Assembly (NCBI GenBank): GCA_015227615.1
Contig: JAALGZ010000051.1
Coordinates: 124,001 to 188,000, forward strand
DNA length: 64,000 nt
Reading direction: 5' to 3'
DNA from: Labyrinthula sp. Ha
Lineage: Eukaryota; Sar; Bigyra; Labyrinthulida; Labyrinthulaceae
Made by a program: the position numbers and the translations under genes. Below, one piece after another: positions 1 through 14,694 of the stretch; within the stretch, counting starts at the first letter, position 1, and every line of letters begins with the position of its first letter. The notes beneath the pieces were generated by a model, which worked only from the letters and a program-made list of their open reading frames with translations, ran no database searches and was not told the DNA's origin.

Positions 1-3000
1 TCCGCTATAGCGTGTAACAATGAAAAAGTTAGTACTTGGTGGTTAAACTGGTACATTAATGGGTATATCTAGTTTTTTGCACTAGTTTTATTGTAGTGAT
101 ACATAATAATACGGTATGTTTTAGCCAATGCACAGCAAGTGGTAATACCTCCCAGATTAAAAACAGCCTTCTTTTCCTCAGGTAAGAAGCTTATATAAGA
201 TTCAGGAATCTTGGTAAGTATTTAACTAATAAAAAAATTTAAATTAATTTTTCTGCGTTTTGTTTTACTGAATATCGTCAAGGGACTTTAAGCATTAATC
301 AAAAGAAAACTTGGGCAATGTGTTCTAACAATTCATCCTTAGTATAAATTGGTGTTGTCGGAACTTTCAGTAAGTGTCAAGGTCTTAATAACCTTTAAAA
401 CTTTCCTTTGTGGCCTCATCTCATTTTAAGATGGAGCAAAACAAAAATGAAAAGGAAAGAAGGGACTGTACATGCCTACCAAAAAGAAGCGATTTAAGAG
501 ATGAACATTCGCCCCTTGGACTTAAGAGACGTATGTAGAATTTGGGAAGAGTCGAGGTCGAGACTGGTCTCTCTAGCCCTGAGATGCATAATCATATTCA
601 TCCCCCGTCTCTTTTGTTGGATAAGATAACCCCAAATTATAAGTTCATCAGTTGCTCTGTTTTCTCTGAGAATTTAAAATAGGTTTCTTAGGTAGTAATT
701 TACTTGTATTTTTTTACTAAGTGTAATGCTATTGGATCAAAGTCAATCATTACGATCGAGTTCATCATAGTTCGATGCGAGTTGATGTACTCTCCGTAAC
801 AAGTTCAACCAAGATGTAACAAACATTTTCTTTTTTTTTGGGACTACGAAATGTCACTTGCAGCTCTACGAATTTTCTTACATCCTAATTAGTGGAGCTA
901 TTTAATATGAAAATACCAAAATTTTGATATTATCAATAATAATTTAGAGCTATATCATTTCTTGAAATTATAATATTTCTCAAGAGCCGGTGAGTAGTTA
1001 CGTTTTAGTTTATCTAATTTTCTTCGCCGACTTGGCCAAAGAGGTTATTTAACAAAGAAAATTTTTCTATACATTATTAAAGCACAATAAATTCTGTACT
1101 AAAACCCAGCTACCCATTTCAGCATTGTCCTGTATATGAGCCATATATTCGGGAAAATAACGGATTAGTCGATGTGCATTTCTTGTAGGAAATTTTTAGA
1201 ATGAAAAGAAGCTAAGTGCATGAGCCGGGGCTTGGCATCTAATATAGTAACAACGATATGTACATTTCTCCTGCCTGAGTAAAAAAATATCGGGTGCGAG
1301 ATTAGATAAAACTCTGCTAAACAGTTGGGTAGAAGTTTTGGACAACTCGCCACGTGCTAAAGCTATGCTCATCATAATTTTAGATTCTGTTCGAGATGGG
1401 TGTGCAATTTGCCAATCTCACTCAATCTTTCTAAGAACGTCAAATGTAGGTTCCGGTTAATAATGTGAACTTCGAATAGCTCCACCAATTCTAAGTTTTA
1501 TAGTTACGAGAAGATGAATTGGTAACTCAGATCTGAAAGGCTGGAATTACTCCTGAAGATGGTGATTAACAACAGCCGCAGAGGTTTTTGTTGATTTAAC
1601 AGGACAGAAGTATATCTGTGACCACCAATTGAAAGCCATCTGAACTCATCAGAACCTATTCTTGTCTATTAAGAGATAAACTCTCCAAGGTATAGTAGTT
1701 ATCAAGAAAATTAATACAATTTGTAGCTAGCAAGACTTTGTTTCTTGTATTCATCGGCATCTATGTGTTTCGTTCACAATGAATGCCAAAATGTGTTAAT
1801 TATAAATTAAGAATCAAGATTCAATTCATATAGGAACTTAATTCATCTTTATGAAGTTCAAAACAGCAACAATTACTTTCAAGATAACAAAATCATAAGA
1901 TTTCATATTATTGCAGAATACCATTTATATTGAAGAAAACATGTATGTGCCATCAAATATTTGAGATATGATCTCAATTGTAAAAAATTCAAATCTCTTG
2001 TTTCTTCCATGAATCAATCAAAAAATCCTAGCTGAAAAAAAATGGATGTTATACTACTAGCAGCAATGTAGTCATCGGTTATGCATTGTAATTATTGACA
2101 TGCAGTAACAAACCTCTATCAGTGATGATGACTGCCAAAGCTAGCCGTAGTTATATGCAAATCGAAAGGACTTTGCGTTACGGACTAGCTGCTAACAAAG
2201 TATAATTTACCACTAAAGCATTATTCAATAAGAAGTTAGAGGTGGATATATATATATATAACTACGGGCTGTGAATTCTTTACACAAAATGAACCTCATG
2301 ATTAAAAACGGAGCTTATTAAGCTTATTAAGTTAAGTTATTTTTCATTGCGAATAATAATAGAAATATACATCTTCAAGCTTTTGACCTTAAGGTTATCT
2401 TTTTTGACTCCGGGGTCAAAGCCTCCAGAGAATATGAATGGCTAGACGCCAGTTGAACACACGACCCAATATCAAAAAAATGTGCACAGGGAGAATGGAG
2501 CCAAACCAATATGCGAAGAGCATATAAGCTTTAGTAACGAGTACTGAAATTGGTGAAAACGTAAGTGTAATAGAACTAATGACTGAATTCTATTACATTA
2601 TAGGAGAAGTGGGTTATAAAGATCCTGATGAGTGTGTTGCTGTATAATTTCAATATAAAAGCATCCAAAACACTACTTTAGAAAGAAAATTAATAAAATA
2701 TATTATAAAATCATCCTGAAGAAAAGTGAGGTAAAGCTCATTGCAATGTTTCAAGTTCTTACACATCTTAGTTAAATCTTATGTGTAGCAGTAAAACACC
2801 CGAACAAAACTGTATCGGTATTCGTAAAGATTATGTAGACAAAAGATCGATGCGCTTGAAGATATGAAGAAGCAGCTACTACAATTAACAAATGAATAAC
2901 TAAGATTCATAATAGTTTTGGTGTAGCCATTAAGGACGTTGTAGCACCAGATATGTCAATGTAGAAAAAATTTTAGGGCTTACTTCCTTTAAGGATTTCG

Positions 3001-6000
3001 TTCTCGTGATGTGCAGAGGTATAATTCTCTAAAAGAGCCAGATGATATACAATTTGACACTTTGCGCGTTACGACATGAAATTTCTATGGAGAACATATA
3101 TTTTGACCTTTGAAGAGACAATTCAATGACTGTGAAAATAAAACATAACGCTATGTGGTTCGAGGGGGCATGTAAAAAAAATGAAAGATCTAAGACTGTA
3201 CACCATCAAAGCATCTAACTTAATAGGGTATCAACATCTTTTTTGCATTTCAAGGGTGAACCCATTTCCCCCATATGATCACATATGACTGTGCGATAAT
3301 TGGAATAGAAATGTACATGGTGTGGCAATATTTCTTAAAACATCTGGACAGTAGAGTCCTAGAAAAGAACCGCAGGTGAAAATGTTATATTAACTAAGGT
3401 TACAGCAGAATGTTAATATTTACATAAAATATGTGAACAGCATTTTCTGGAATTATTTGGTTTTGCCAGTCAAACTTTAGAAGGTCATGGTCTAGTAAAA
3501 TTTAAGAAACACACACAAGAGCCCATCACCTCCATCATTGATATCAACGTTGATCATAAGAAATTACGAAAGATTTTTTTGAACAGTTTAGTAAACACCT
3601 TAAAAAGAACTATAAAAATAATAAATGTTTTGAAAACATATATATTAAGTTCCTTAGCATTCTTCCACAGAAGAATGAAACGATTGGACTATATTCATGA
3701 CTCGATTATAGATAACGACACTCTTAAGCAGATAGTAAGATGTTGAAAACTAGATCAGTTTCTATTATACCATAGAATGAAAGTTGTAAGATACAGCAAA
3801 AACCAACCAATATTCACAAAAATATATATCAAGAGATGAAACAACTAAATGACAATGGATATAAAGTTGGTCAATATGTGCTGGCGTATGAAAGAGCTTG
3901 GGAACAGTAAGTATGAACTGTCTGACACAACTGCAAAACCAAGAAAGCTACATGGCTCGCTTTGAAATGAAGTTGGGAGAGACGCCATGTATGCAGCCGA
4001 TCTACTTTCTCGAGTTTTCATGCTCTGTATCAAAATTTTGCTAGAATATGCTTATATGGCCAATTAGAATATACCAAAAAAGAAAACTTCACAGATAACT
4101 GGACCCGGAGAACTGAAAATATTTAACAGTAAGGTTTAAGGGGAGTATGGGTTTGAAATAAAAATAGTAGGGTTGAATCCAAATTGTCATTGAACAAGAC
4201 CAGAGGAAACATGCATCGTAGTATTTTCTGTATATATGAAGCTATTTGAGCCATATAAACAATCGGAGAAGCGCTGGAAGACTAAGTATGCTAAGACAGA
4301 TAGCATGCAAAATGTATTGAAACTAAATCCAGGTTATAATTTTAGAGATTTAAATGTAATGTCCGATGAGTTTAGAATTAGTTTCGTGTAGAAAAGTAAT
4401 CAGGAACTGCGCACAAAAGGGGGTTAGCTAGCCTTATTTTTATATTATACTTTTCCCAGCATAGTTTACTTGATCCATCAGTTCAACTCTCGAAACTTGA
4501 CTCCAAATCTTGACCTAAAATCTAGCCCCCCCTCCCCCCCCCCAATTTTTGAACATCCAACATATTGAGACCAAATCTCATCCTACATCTTATAAAACAT
4601 CCTTGAATATTCAAATTTCGGAACCAGCTTCAGGCGATATTTTTTTCATAGATCATTGAACATTCAAATCTTGAAGACAAATAAAAAGAAACGAAATTTA
4701 GATAAACTGAAACAAGAAAAATGTATATATGTGTATCGATAGTCATTGGAAGAGAAAATTTAATACCAAAGAAGTATATCTTTTCGTTCTGCAGTTTGAA
4801 TAAGAACCTATGAGATCAAGCTAAGCATTTTTCTCTGATATATATATGTGTATCCAATAATAGTTTGAAACAATTTACCTCTAGTTCTAACTGGTGTGGT
4901 AGGAGAAAACAATCTATTCTATTCTATTGACGTAAATATAATCGTTTTACGATTTAACTGTGTTGATATATTTCTTGAAGAGAAAAGGCCCTTATTCTTG
5001 AGTTTCTTTTCCACATTTAGATTACGTTTCAGTAAATATGCTTTATATTTAGAGAGTTCTACAACCAGAGAAGAAGACACCATCTTTAACTAACATATAT
5101 AAGTAAATCGAGCCCCCAACAGCACTAACGTTCTTTTTAAAATTAAAAAAAAATGTTATGTCTATTTCAACTTAATTCAAATTCTATTAAAAAAACCAGT
5201 GTTATACCTAAGTAATGCACAGGTCTAGACAAACTTATCATATTCAACTGACGCATACAAGAATATTAAAATTTAAAACCTATGATTTGACCATTTACGC
5301 AAACTAGTCTTGTGCCAAAATTTGAATCTTGTGTGAATTTTTTTGTATTAGTTTGTTGAATAGTAATCCGAGCTTTCGAAGGTTATATTTCCAGATATTG
5401 GGTCATTCTATTTTGATATGGTATTTCTTGACTTCGGACTCAGGAAAAGATATTTCTTCAACCATTTATAAGATAGAAATGGATATCGTTGATGATTTTC
5501 TTCATTTGAGTAGACTAACAAGAAAAATAACTAATTGAAAAGATATTTACATTTATACAAACCTTTGAAATACAGTTATGTCTATTTATTTGCGCTGTGT
5601 GTCCCATTATCCTTTCTTTTTGATGTATTTAACATTGAATTATCTGTCATAGCACTAGTATCTATCTGTTATGTAAATGGGGTTTATAAAGCTTAATTCG
5701 CCGAATTTTGTAATATAACGAAATGAGGAGAGGTATTTTATCAACTATTATTGTTATTGTAGAAGTCAACTCCTAGCTTTTTTCTTCAGTCTCTAGCCTA
5801 AATAAACAAAGTTGGGACTTAGACTTTAGATACCGTATCCATTATACCTGTTGACAACAGTCCTAATAGTGAAACCTGAGGATCATATAGACGTGGCAAA
5901 TGTGGATTCTAGAGTAGAGACCCTATAAGTTAACTTTTCTTGGCTTAGAGAGCCACAATATATGAAATTAATTCAGTTACCTTAACATCAATTACTGAAT

Positions 6001-9000
6001 AATACTAATAGCAGAGAACGTATAAGGTATTCTAAAAATTCAGTTTATAGAGGGGTTCTAATAACTTAAGCGTCACTGGTACATGTTATTCCGATATATA
6101 TTTTTGTTTAAAATGCTTTTTTTCTAAAAAAAAGAATAATATCCATATTGAGCTTTCTGATATTATGATAAAATAAAGATGAAAGTTGGTGAATTAAAAA
6201 ACTCACAAAATATATATATACATATATATATCTATATCAGATTCCGCTGCGAGGCTCTATATTTTCAATTTAATGATAACTATAGCACCTGTTATTATCA
6301 CAAGCTCTTCAACAAGCACAATGAACCTGGTATTAATAGAAGCAAATATATTTAGACTTTCTCGAAATATAGACGTTCTTTTTCTTCGAGAATACTGATT
6401 TCAGAGATTATATTTCATTTACTAATCTTGCTATTTAATACCTGCTTAAGTATCGGGCAATATAGCTTTGCTAAGATATTCTAGAATGACCTGAATTGGT
6501 TTAATATGTAGAAGAACTAAACACCAAATTCTGATAGCAGTTTTAGTTCTTTTGTCAAATGCACGTTATAATTGGTTATATAAATCAAGGTTCGATAGAG
6601 AATAGTTTTAACTTATTTGATTTTTAATTTCTGAACCAAGAACTTTGTAACATTATCTTATTTTGTAGTTGGCTTATATACTGCTGTATCTACTAATTTC
6701 TAAAGAAATGTCCGTTTGTAACAATTGTGTGTGTGCTGTTGTAGCTATTTGTTAATGAATAATATTTCAGTTGATTTTTACTAATTGGTACTAAATTTGG
6801 ACAATTTATGAATATGTTCACCCTTTTGCACTACTGTAGCGAACCCATACTAATTAATTTATAAATAACACGCCAATGACCAAGTTGGAAACAACTTTTA
6901 AATATTTTTGTATAGGAAATCAACTTAGATACGACTTATATTAACCAGTATATTAAACAAATTTTTAGCAACCTTGGGATTAGAGTACAGTATCATAGGA
7001 AGGACAGGGTTCTATTCTATAAACTCATGTGCATATATTTTCTATGTAAAAGGAAAGTTTTTTGGTAAGATTTTATAACATCCATAAAATTCTATATACT
7101 AAAAACAAAAAAATGTGGTGAAATAATGGGTACTTGTCTTATTACATATTCCCCATGAGGAAGCAAGGAACGGAGGAATTATAACGGCGACGTCACATCA
7201 AGATAATACCCTTTAGCGGGTTAACCTCCAGAGAACTAAAATTATAATAAATAATATTTATTTAATTTATAGTATAATTACCCCCTTGCAAACGAGCTGG
7301 ACACAGGCTATAAACCCTGGTCTAAGTCAAACAACAAAAACAATAAGACCTTCAATGGAGAAGCTATCACTAGTTCATATAAGAATGTATGTGTAATATA
7401 TTTCTTCTGAATAACTTATCTATGAAAAAGTATTAGAGTTAGCTTCAACATCGCTACTATACATGATAATTTCAAGGAACACGTGTGGATGTAGCATGGT
7501 ACAATGTTACATTTAATTAATAGAGTATGGTGTAGTGAGACCATGTATATTTGCACAAACATTGCTCTGAATTCCATCATAGTAAGATAAATCATATCAG
7601 TCTAAATACACGGTTCCATTCCTTTTTTAGAAAAGTCTCAGCTCATTAGTTTTGTCTATGAAGATTTCTGGAGATAAAAATAAAGCAATTGTATACCATC
7701 TCCTACACAAGATGCGAAATATACCTCTCTTCCTTACAGAACTTTCCATTCTCCTACTTTCTCTATATTTCCATTCAATTGAAGTATATGATTATTTCTT
7801 GGGATGATTTAGTCCATGATCATCCCGTGCAGCTTGTTCATTTTTCAGAATAATTATCAAGAATCACCTAAAACGATGTTAAGAATATTAGAATTTGACA
7901 ATAAGAAGAGAAAAGATTTAAGAAATATAAATGAATGGAATTATACGACTAAGTTTGTAACTACCATAGTAGAGTAAAATAGGTTATAACGGCCTGATTA
8001 TGGTTTCTAAAAGAAGCATATGTATTGAAATCAATTTGGAAGGGAAATATATATACATTTTGACATGTCGGCTAAGATGCTTAAGATATCTGTACCGAGT
8101 TCAGTGAGGTTATATTCGCAATAGAGTGAGACTGGTAAATATCATAGTTACGTTAACAGTGAATAAATTAGTCATAACAATTCTTCTTGGAATTGGGCAT
8201 TATGGCCAAGTTAAATATTGTTATATTTATTGACTCTTGTTGCTATTCCAACTACATACTATTGCTGTAAAATAATAGTGCAAGGGCTAAAGCTAAGTCC
8301 CTTACGACGTATAATCAGGATAGAATTTGAAATCTTCTTACGAAATTTAATGACACATGTATGAGATACATCTGGAGTACCCCATAGATATCTGATAATT
8401 ATTACGTATAGCGTAAGCAGTTGATTAGGCAATTAGAGTGTCTAGTGGTAATTTAGGAAGTAAAATATGTACATTAAATACCCAGTAATTCAAACTTCGA
8501 AATACAAAATATTGGGAGTTGTCAATAGGAATACATCAAGTCAGTTGAGGTCTCAGCATTAAACTAAAGCAATATAAACATTCATGATCGTAAGAAAAAA
8601 ATGAATGAATAAAAATAGTAAAGTAAGTTAAATTAGGTTACCTGAAAAAATAAACAAATTAGAACCAGTCGACAAATGACATTTCTAAATAATCTGGAAG
8701 AACCGATGCAACATTGCTAGCCAGTACAATGCTCTTAACAGAGATATAGAGCTATCAAAGCTTAATTCAGAGGTTTATTATAACTTATTGACCCAATTAT
8801 TTACGAATTTCCCAGGCGATTTTACATAAGTAAATAATCCAGTCTTTTTCCACTGTAGATTAGCTGACAAAGAGCCAAAGACTATATGACAAATGGTTCT
8901 GATACATCCATTATAGAAAACATTTAAAGTTATTTGAAAACAGTCAAGGAAATACCGACTGAGAGTACAAGAATCAAAAATAATAGTTAGAGAATACTCT

Positions 9001-10660
9001 ATACAACGACAAATTAATTCAATACAAATAAAAATTATAAAATTTACAATATTTTCCTCAATGTTAGTTATTACCAAGATTAACCCATAAGAAAAGATCA
9101 CTGGTTTTCTCCAATAAAGAATAGAACTTTACAAGTTCAAGGTAAATAGTTTTAAATTTTATAAACAGATAGTGCCGCTGCTGTGAACCTTTGCTTCAAC
9201 TACTTAAGCTTCAAAGTTAAAATATTTTTGGATAATACCTAGAAGCAATAGTGTAGAGTTTTAATTACTGAAAGTTTTAATGTAAGCGAAAATGTCCTCT
9301 AGCCGTTAGAAAAAGTATTACAGTATCTTACTTCAAGTGAAGAAAAACAAAAATGAAGCTGTTTCATGAATCGAACCTATGTTGTATCGTATGGAAAAGA
9401 ATCTTTTAGATTTTGGCATCTCTCCAACCCAGTGAGACTTACATGATTTTTGTCATTGGATACATCTAATATTTTTGTTTAAGACCCTATCATGCCAACT
9501 TCATCTTTACCCTGCGATCGGATCTGATTTGTAGCAAATGTAGCAAATATCTTTTCACCTATATATTTCTTGTTGATATTCGTTAATACTTGCAAAACCT
9601 CTATTTTGATTACAGCTAATCAATTTATAACCATATTAAAATCAGAATTCTTCGATAATAATTAAAATCTCAATTTTGTCGTTGTTGATGACATTCAAAA
9701 TAATACTCAAGTAGTTAACGTTAGGTTCTATCCAATGTGGTACCTTTTCTTTACAAGAGGAACACAACGTTAGCGTTTAGGTTTGATATGTGGGTTAGCT
9801 CTGCACTGACATAAATTGGACATTTTGGTTAAGGTGCTCCAGTTGCATGCCTTCCAAGAGGATAGCACTTGTACTGCATGTTCCACTGTCCCAGACTAAA
9901 AAGAACATGATTTTCAATATTCCAATTTTGCTTCCATATAAGGCCTTCCTAAAAAGTAAACCAAGAAAATTACCAGTTTTCCAGAAATGCCATTGTTTTG
10001 ACAGTTGTTCCAACATATGAGCAAAATAGCAAAAATTAAATTCACCATTGTTCTTGCTTTAACTTGATCTGTAACTTTGCAAAAAGAATATCTTAGTGGA
10101 GTTGCTTGTTTGCCTTAGACCTTGGAAAACTGAAAATGCATCATTGCTACATCACTAGTTTGATTTCCTGTCTTTCCGGGAATCTTGAGTATTCTTTTTC
10201 ACCTGTTCTTGAGTCTAGTCTCACCAGTCCTACCTAACTACATCATACCGCCGGGTTTCCCGAACTGTTAAGATTCAGTATTATGGCAATTCTGACCCCA
10301 TATTCTTTTTTTGCATCTGATCAAAGGAAAGAATCCATTTACAAGTTTATACCTTAAATGGAGGTGAGAGGCTCCTTGTTATGAAGTGGGTGATATTTAT
10401 GCACATGTATGTAGGTAGCTAGTGTTTACACAGTTTTGAGTAGCGCATTTTTCCAGTTCCTAATACCATACAAAAAACAATTAACGTAAAATTTTAAGTC
10501 TGGGAAAATACTATTTAGTAAGTATTTAAAACCATATTTACAAAGGAATACATAACACTTATTTGGAGCATCAAATGTGTCCTTACGTCGCTTGTGTATT
10601 GCAATATTGCGTTTAAAGGCATTATTAATTGTTCAATTGTCCTGATTACGCATTATCAAC
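1..10660. other. AT-rich gene desert
   Basis: I see no supportable gene here on either strand. The longest open frames are about 60-107 codons, lack recognisable motifs and are scattered on both strands, as expected by chance in AT-rich DNA. There are short AT microsatellites (for example near 6210-6235) and a pyrimidine tract at 4526-4543. A short stretch near 3830-3894 reads like coding sequence on the plus strand but is bounded by stops, so it may be debris of an old element. No tRNA or rRNA was recognised by eye. Genes made of tiny exons could be missed. Confidence 0.6.
4526..4543. repeat. C-rich homopolymer tract
   Basis: Seven C, one T and ten C in a row, in surroundings that are about two-thirds A+T. 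The run could form unusual structures or be a replication-slippage tract. No gene is adjacent. Confidence 0.8.
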
Positions 10661-10667
10661 TGTTGTT

Positions 10668-11325
10668 ACTACGCGTGTTTATCAAGATAACAAAAGCTTC
10701 TTGAGAAATATTTTACCTAAATATTTGTTTTTTGAGATAACGAGAGAAGACTTCTCGAGAAGGAATCATTTATGACTCAATATTGCCCAAAATTTTTACA
10801 TTCCAATTCCACTAACACTAAGCAACAACTAAGAGTTATGAAGCCTAATATACATCATTCCAAAGCCCCTTCTTTTTTAATTTTTATTATCTAGTCTGTT
10901 TTGAAATTTTACTAAGTTAACTTTACAAAAAGCCAAAAATACTGCACAAGTTAGCATGATTAATGTATGATCAGCATATAGAAATGACTCTATCTCTGAC
11001 GCAACTTTGTTTCAGAAAATTGTACACGCATATCTAAAGAGCTCTCTGCAAGAACAGAGTGAATAATTACATTCTTTAGTGCTTATTTTTCAAACGTTTT
11101 GTCACTTTGTTGTATTTCTGTTTTTTGTTTGGTACCAAAATTTTGTACGAAGTGTTGGCGTAGGAGACCAAATTCCAATTGCCCAAAAGTATTTCTCTCG
11201 TTAGTTCTCGCGAGATAACGAGAGATTCTCGAGATGAATTTTATCAATATATCTATATTGCAAAATAACGAGAGAACTTTTCTGGATAACCTCTCGTTAA
11301 CACTTTCTCGTTAAACACGCCTAGT
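10668..11325. mobile_element. Candidate non-autonomous DNA transposon (MITE-like)
   Basis: The ends form a 14-bp terminal inverted repeat, ACTACGCGTGTTTA on the left and ACTAGGCGTGTTTA as the reverse complement on the right, matching at 13 of 14 positions. Inside, GAGATAACGAGAGA occurs exactly at 10734-10747 and 11212-11225, and related TAACGAGAG or CTCTCGTTA copies lie toward the right end (about 11263-11310). Such subterminal repeats are typical binding-site arrays of DNA transposons. There is no open reading frame of note inside, so it would need a transposase from elsewhere. I could not identify a convincing target-site duplication, and the superfamily is unknown. Confidence 0.45.
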
Positions 11326-11449
11326 TGTCACACAGCTCCCATCACTATTTTGCGACGTCCCTTCATTTGTCAACTTCTGCAACCTATCAAATCTAAAGTA
11401 CCGTTCCTGGTGCTCTAAACTTGCTTCGCAACCGAGTCTTGACTTCCTG

Positions 11450-12605
11450 TAGAACTAAGATGTGGATGTTGCTTGATTGGACGAAAGCTAACAGAGTACT
11501 AAGTTTGCGCTGAGTTAAAGCTTGAGCGTTCGCAGAGACATCTGAAGGGTCTTGTTAGGTTTCTCCTCAGTGAACGGGAGAGTTTCCATGCCGTGTTGAA
11601 CAACTTGATGTTCCTGAGAAGCGTAGTTTCTCACAAAAAAAAAAGATTAGTTCGACTTTCTTTTCTTAGTTGCCCAAAATATAAGGAACATAACAATATC
11701 TATGCCCGGCTTACTTACCTAGAGAAATTTAATGGTAATAATCTTCTAGTCACTGCCTATGATTTCTTATCGGACGAGACTCAACGGTAAGTTCCGTTGC
11801 TTTCTCAAAGAACTTTTATCGGTATTACCGGTAAGCAATATATATTTTCTTACTCACTTATCAGTAGTACTGGAAACAAAGAGGATTAACGGTAAACATG
11901 ATATGTGCTTATCTGGAGTTTTTTTTTGGGAGATTACCCAAACTATGAAATTTGGCTTTCTACTGGAACTGAAAATATAATAGGTACAGCCAAAGAAGTG
12001 ATATGAAGTTCTTTCAGTGAACAAATTGATTGTACCAAAGGAAATAGAGATATCTATATGTCACAGTTAACCAAAATTTGCCCCCATTAACTTGAGAAGT
12101 GATTTTTTACTGTTTGTAGGAGTCATTTTTTAACTTTGATACGTAGATAACATGTAATTTTTGCGTGGAAAAGCATTAATTTTGGCTTGACTCCCATTAA
12201 AACCATACTAGAATATATTATTAAAACATTGCTTTTGAAAAATTATCAAACGAGTAAACAACAGGCGAACCACAAATAGTGAATGGGGTTATCCCTGTGT
12301 CTTGTTATTGTGGAAAATCCACAGCCCATTATAGATTTTCTTCCCGGTAAGAATGATTGGGGAAATTAACCAACATCAGATATTCCAACAGTTAACGTTA
12401 AGAAATATAAGAAGCCTCATCATCTCTATAACGGTAAACGGGGACTTATCGCCTTTATGTTTCAACGTACAGGTGCTAAGATTCAAGAGATGTTTATGCA
12501 CTGTGTTTTTTGGTGTTGACGACGCAAACCACACTCATCTAAATACTTCGGTATTGGAAATAGATAACAATTCGAAAATCACGGTGGGTGTTTCTCTCTG
12601 ATGAA
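11450..12605 (+). pseudogene. Coding-like debris of an unrecognised gene
   Basis: Several blocks read like genuine protein but sit in different frames. One runs from about 11512 to 11790 and a different frame continues after it. Another, at about 12371-12520, contains the run YNGKRGLIAFMFQRTGAKI, followed by a third frame to 12601. The blocks are separated by stops and frame changes. One join can be made with a 24-nt GTAAGT...AAAG segment at 11787-11810, but others cannot, so I prefer a decayed gene to a spliced one. I do not recognise the family. An intact gene with several unusual introns is the alternative. Confidence 0.35.
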
Positions 12606-14694
12606 GTTCATGTAAACACCTTAAACAACTTGTATAATTGGAGTAACATTGAAACAACACTTCAAGCAAACCCACACAATATCTTTCTTTGTCGTCCCTT
12701 AAGTCCTTAGTTTTTCTAGAATGGATTCTTAAATTTCAGAAAGCAAATTTTGAAACAGACGTTCTAGGTTTTGTTGTTCGAACATTAAAAACGTAAATTT
12801 ATATCCCCAAAATAGGTCTTATTATGTTTAACTAATTTCAGTTAGCCTAAAATTTGTGGTGAATTTAGGTTTTCTACCACCTTTGGCTACTTCTTGAGCT
12901 ACTTCAACTCAGAAAGTTTTCCCTGCCAAACAGCCCTGTCTGTCCTTCGGGCATTGGCTGAGTCATATAAAAAAAGGATCGCAGGATTTAACCATATACT
13001 GCTTACATATTAGAATAAGAAGGCCGAATGCGATTTTGTAGAGGTGTATTGTGCGCAATGAGCCAATCGCGAATGGAACAGGTCATTGTCAATTGCATCC
13101 TTATACTAATTTTCGGTTTTAAGTCGGGTGGGAGAAAATTGGGAGAGGTTAACCATCCTTGCATGACCGAGGTACTGGCTTTATTTAATACTTCGCTTAA
13201 AGTATAGGCTTTAATTCAATGCTTAGTAATTTATGGACGTTTACATGCAGTGTTTTCTTCTAAGTAAAACATTAGATTATGTTGGTCGTTTCAGCAGTAG
13301 CATTTAGCTTTGGAGCTTGACTCTGTGGTTTTAGTGTCAAATTCGTGAAATGTTACTTAGGGAGTTACTTATGCTATCATTATTTAATTTATCTAAATAA
13401 AACGAAATATTTTTTTGCTTAATTCTTCAAAAGCTTCCTCGGAAGACAATTTTCTTTAAAGTGTTGTATCCTGGAAGTTGCTTGTGTGTCTTGGAGAAAC
13501 TGTAAATGGAAAGTTACGAGAGATGAGAGCTCTTATTATGGAGGGATTATGGACGTCAATAATGGTACACTATTTCCCCAATTTTGTTGTTGATACGTTT
13601 AACTACCGTCAAGCTTAATATGTCTTTGTGACCTGATGCCGATACTCAAGGCTATCAAGACTCGGTTAGCAGGTAAGAATTCCTCTTTTGGCAGATATTA
13701 AAAACAACAGGAAGAGGGTTGAAGCTATGAACCATTTGATTAATTCTTTATAGCGCTACTTGATCCGATACATACCATTTAGATAAAGTAACTTTTTTAC
13801 ATGGATATAAATCAACCCACTTGGTTGATAGAAGCCCTGTGACCATCAACGTGTGAGTCCTTACCACATCCAATACTGGAATTAGTATTGCAGTATAGTA
13901 AGCACATCTCAAGATTACTTTTCTTAAGCTTTTCTCTTCTTGTGTTCTACTCCATTTATTTCTTGACACAAAACCACAGTAATATTTTAACTTTTCATTC
14001 TGGTTGTCCTTTTGCTAAATGGTTAATTGTCTACAATTACTCTTAGGGAACTCTGTCCCAAGGGCTTACTAATATTCTTAACAATCTATTTAGTATGTTT
14101 ATACTGTGTATATTAAGTTAGAGATGAATAGAAAGATAGCTATACATACCATTATAGCACAGACTTTTAGCCCTATTTTGTTTTTTTGTAGCTCATAAGC
14201 TACTCAATACTTACTTTAACTTTCAAAGTAGATTAGCCGAAAGGATGTTACATGATCAAAGGTTGATACATGAGAAAAGACTGAGAAAACTAAGATTATC
14301 ATTAGCTATACGAGTTATAAATAAATACAATTTCATTATGACACTTAGTCCTAACTTCTAAGCGTCAGTAGGAATGACGTGTTCAACCCAATTCCTATTA
14401 TACATAGAACTCAATGAAATATATCTACCGTTAAAGTATAGCATTACAGCTCCGTATTTTAGAGAGTGTTAATATTATCCCAAATATCCAGTGCATAACC
14501 CTATTGGCGCAGTTAAGGAAACCTCGAGTAAATACATGTTTGAAGGTAAAGTTCAGGACCGGACTATAGTCGACAAACCCGAAACTGAGAAAAAAGAATT
14601 ACCAGTACTAGAACCAGCTTTGCACGCAAATCGTCTAAAGTACAAGGCGTAGTTCATCAACCCAACGAAAACAAGACAGCGTCTACTGTTCTTG
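12606..14694. other. Intergenic AT-rich stretch
   Basis: No supportable gene. An open frame of 73 codons on the minus strand (13748-13969) has no recognisable features. The right end is the upstream region of the spliced gene that starts at 14695. I see no clear TATA box or other core-promoter element. Confidence 0.6.

Noticed and set aside
3830-4033. Possible fragment of a mobile-element protein
   Set aside because: Only about 27 residues read well before stops; no family signature.
8778-9101. 107-codon minus-strand frame in the desert
   Set aside because: Hydrophobic, low-complexity AT-driven composition and no recognisable motif; probably chance.
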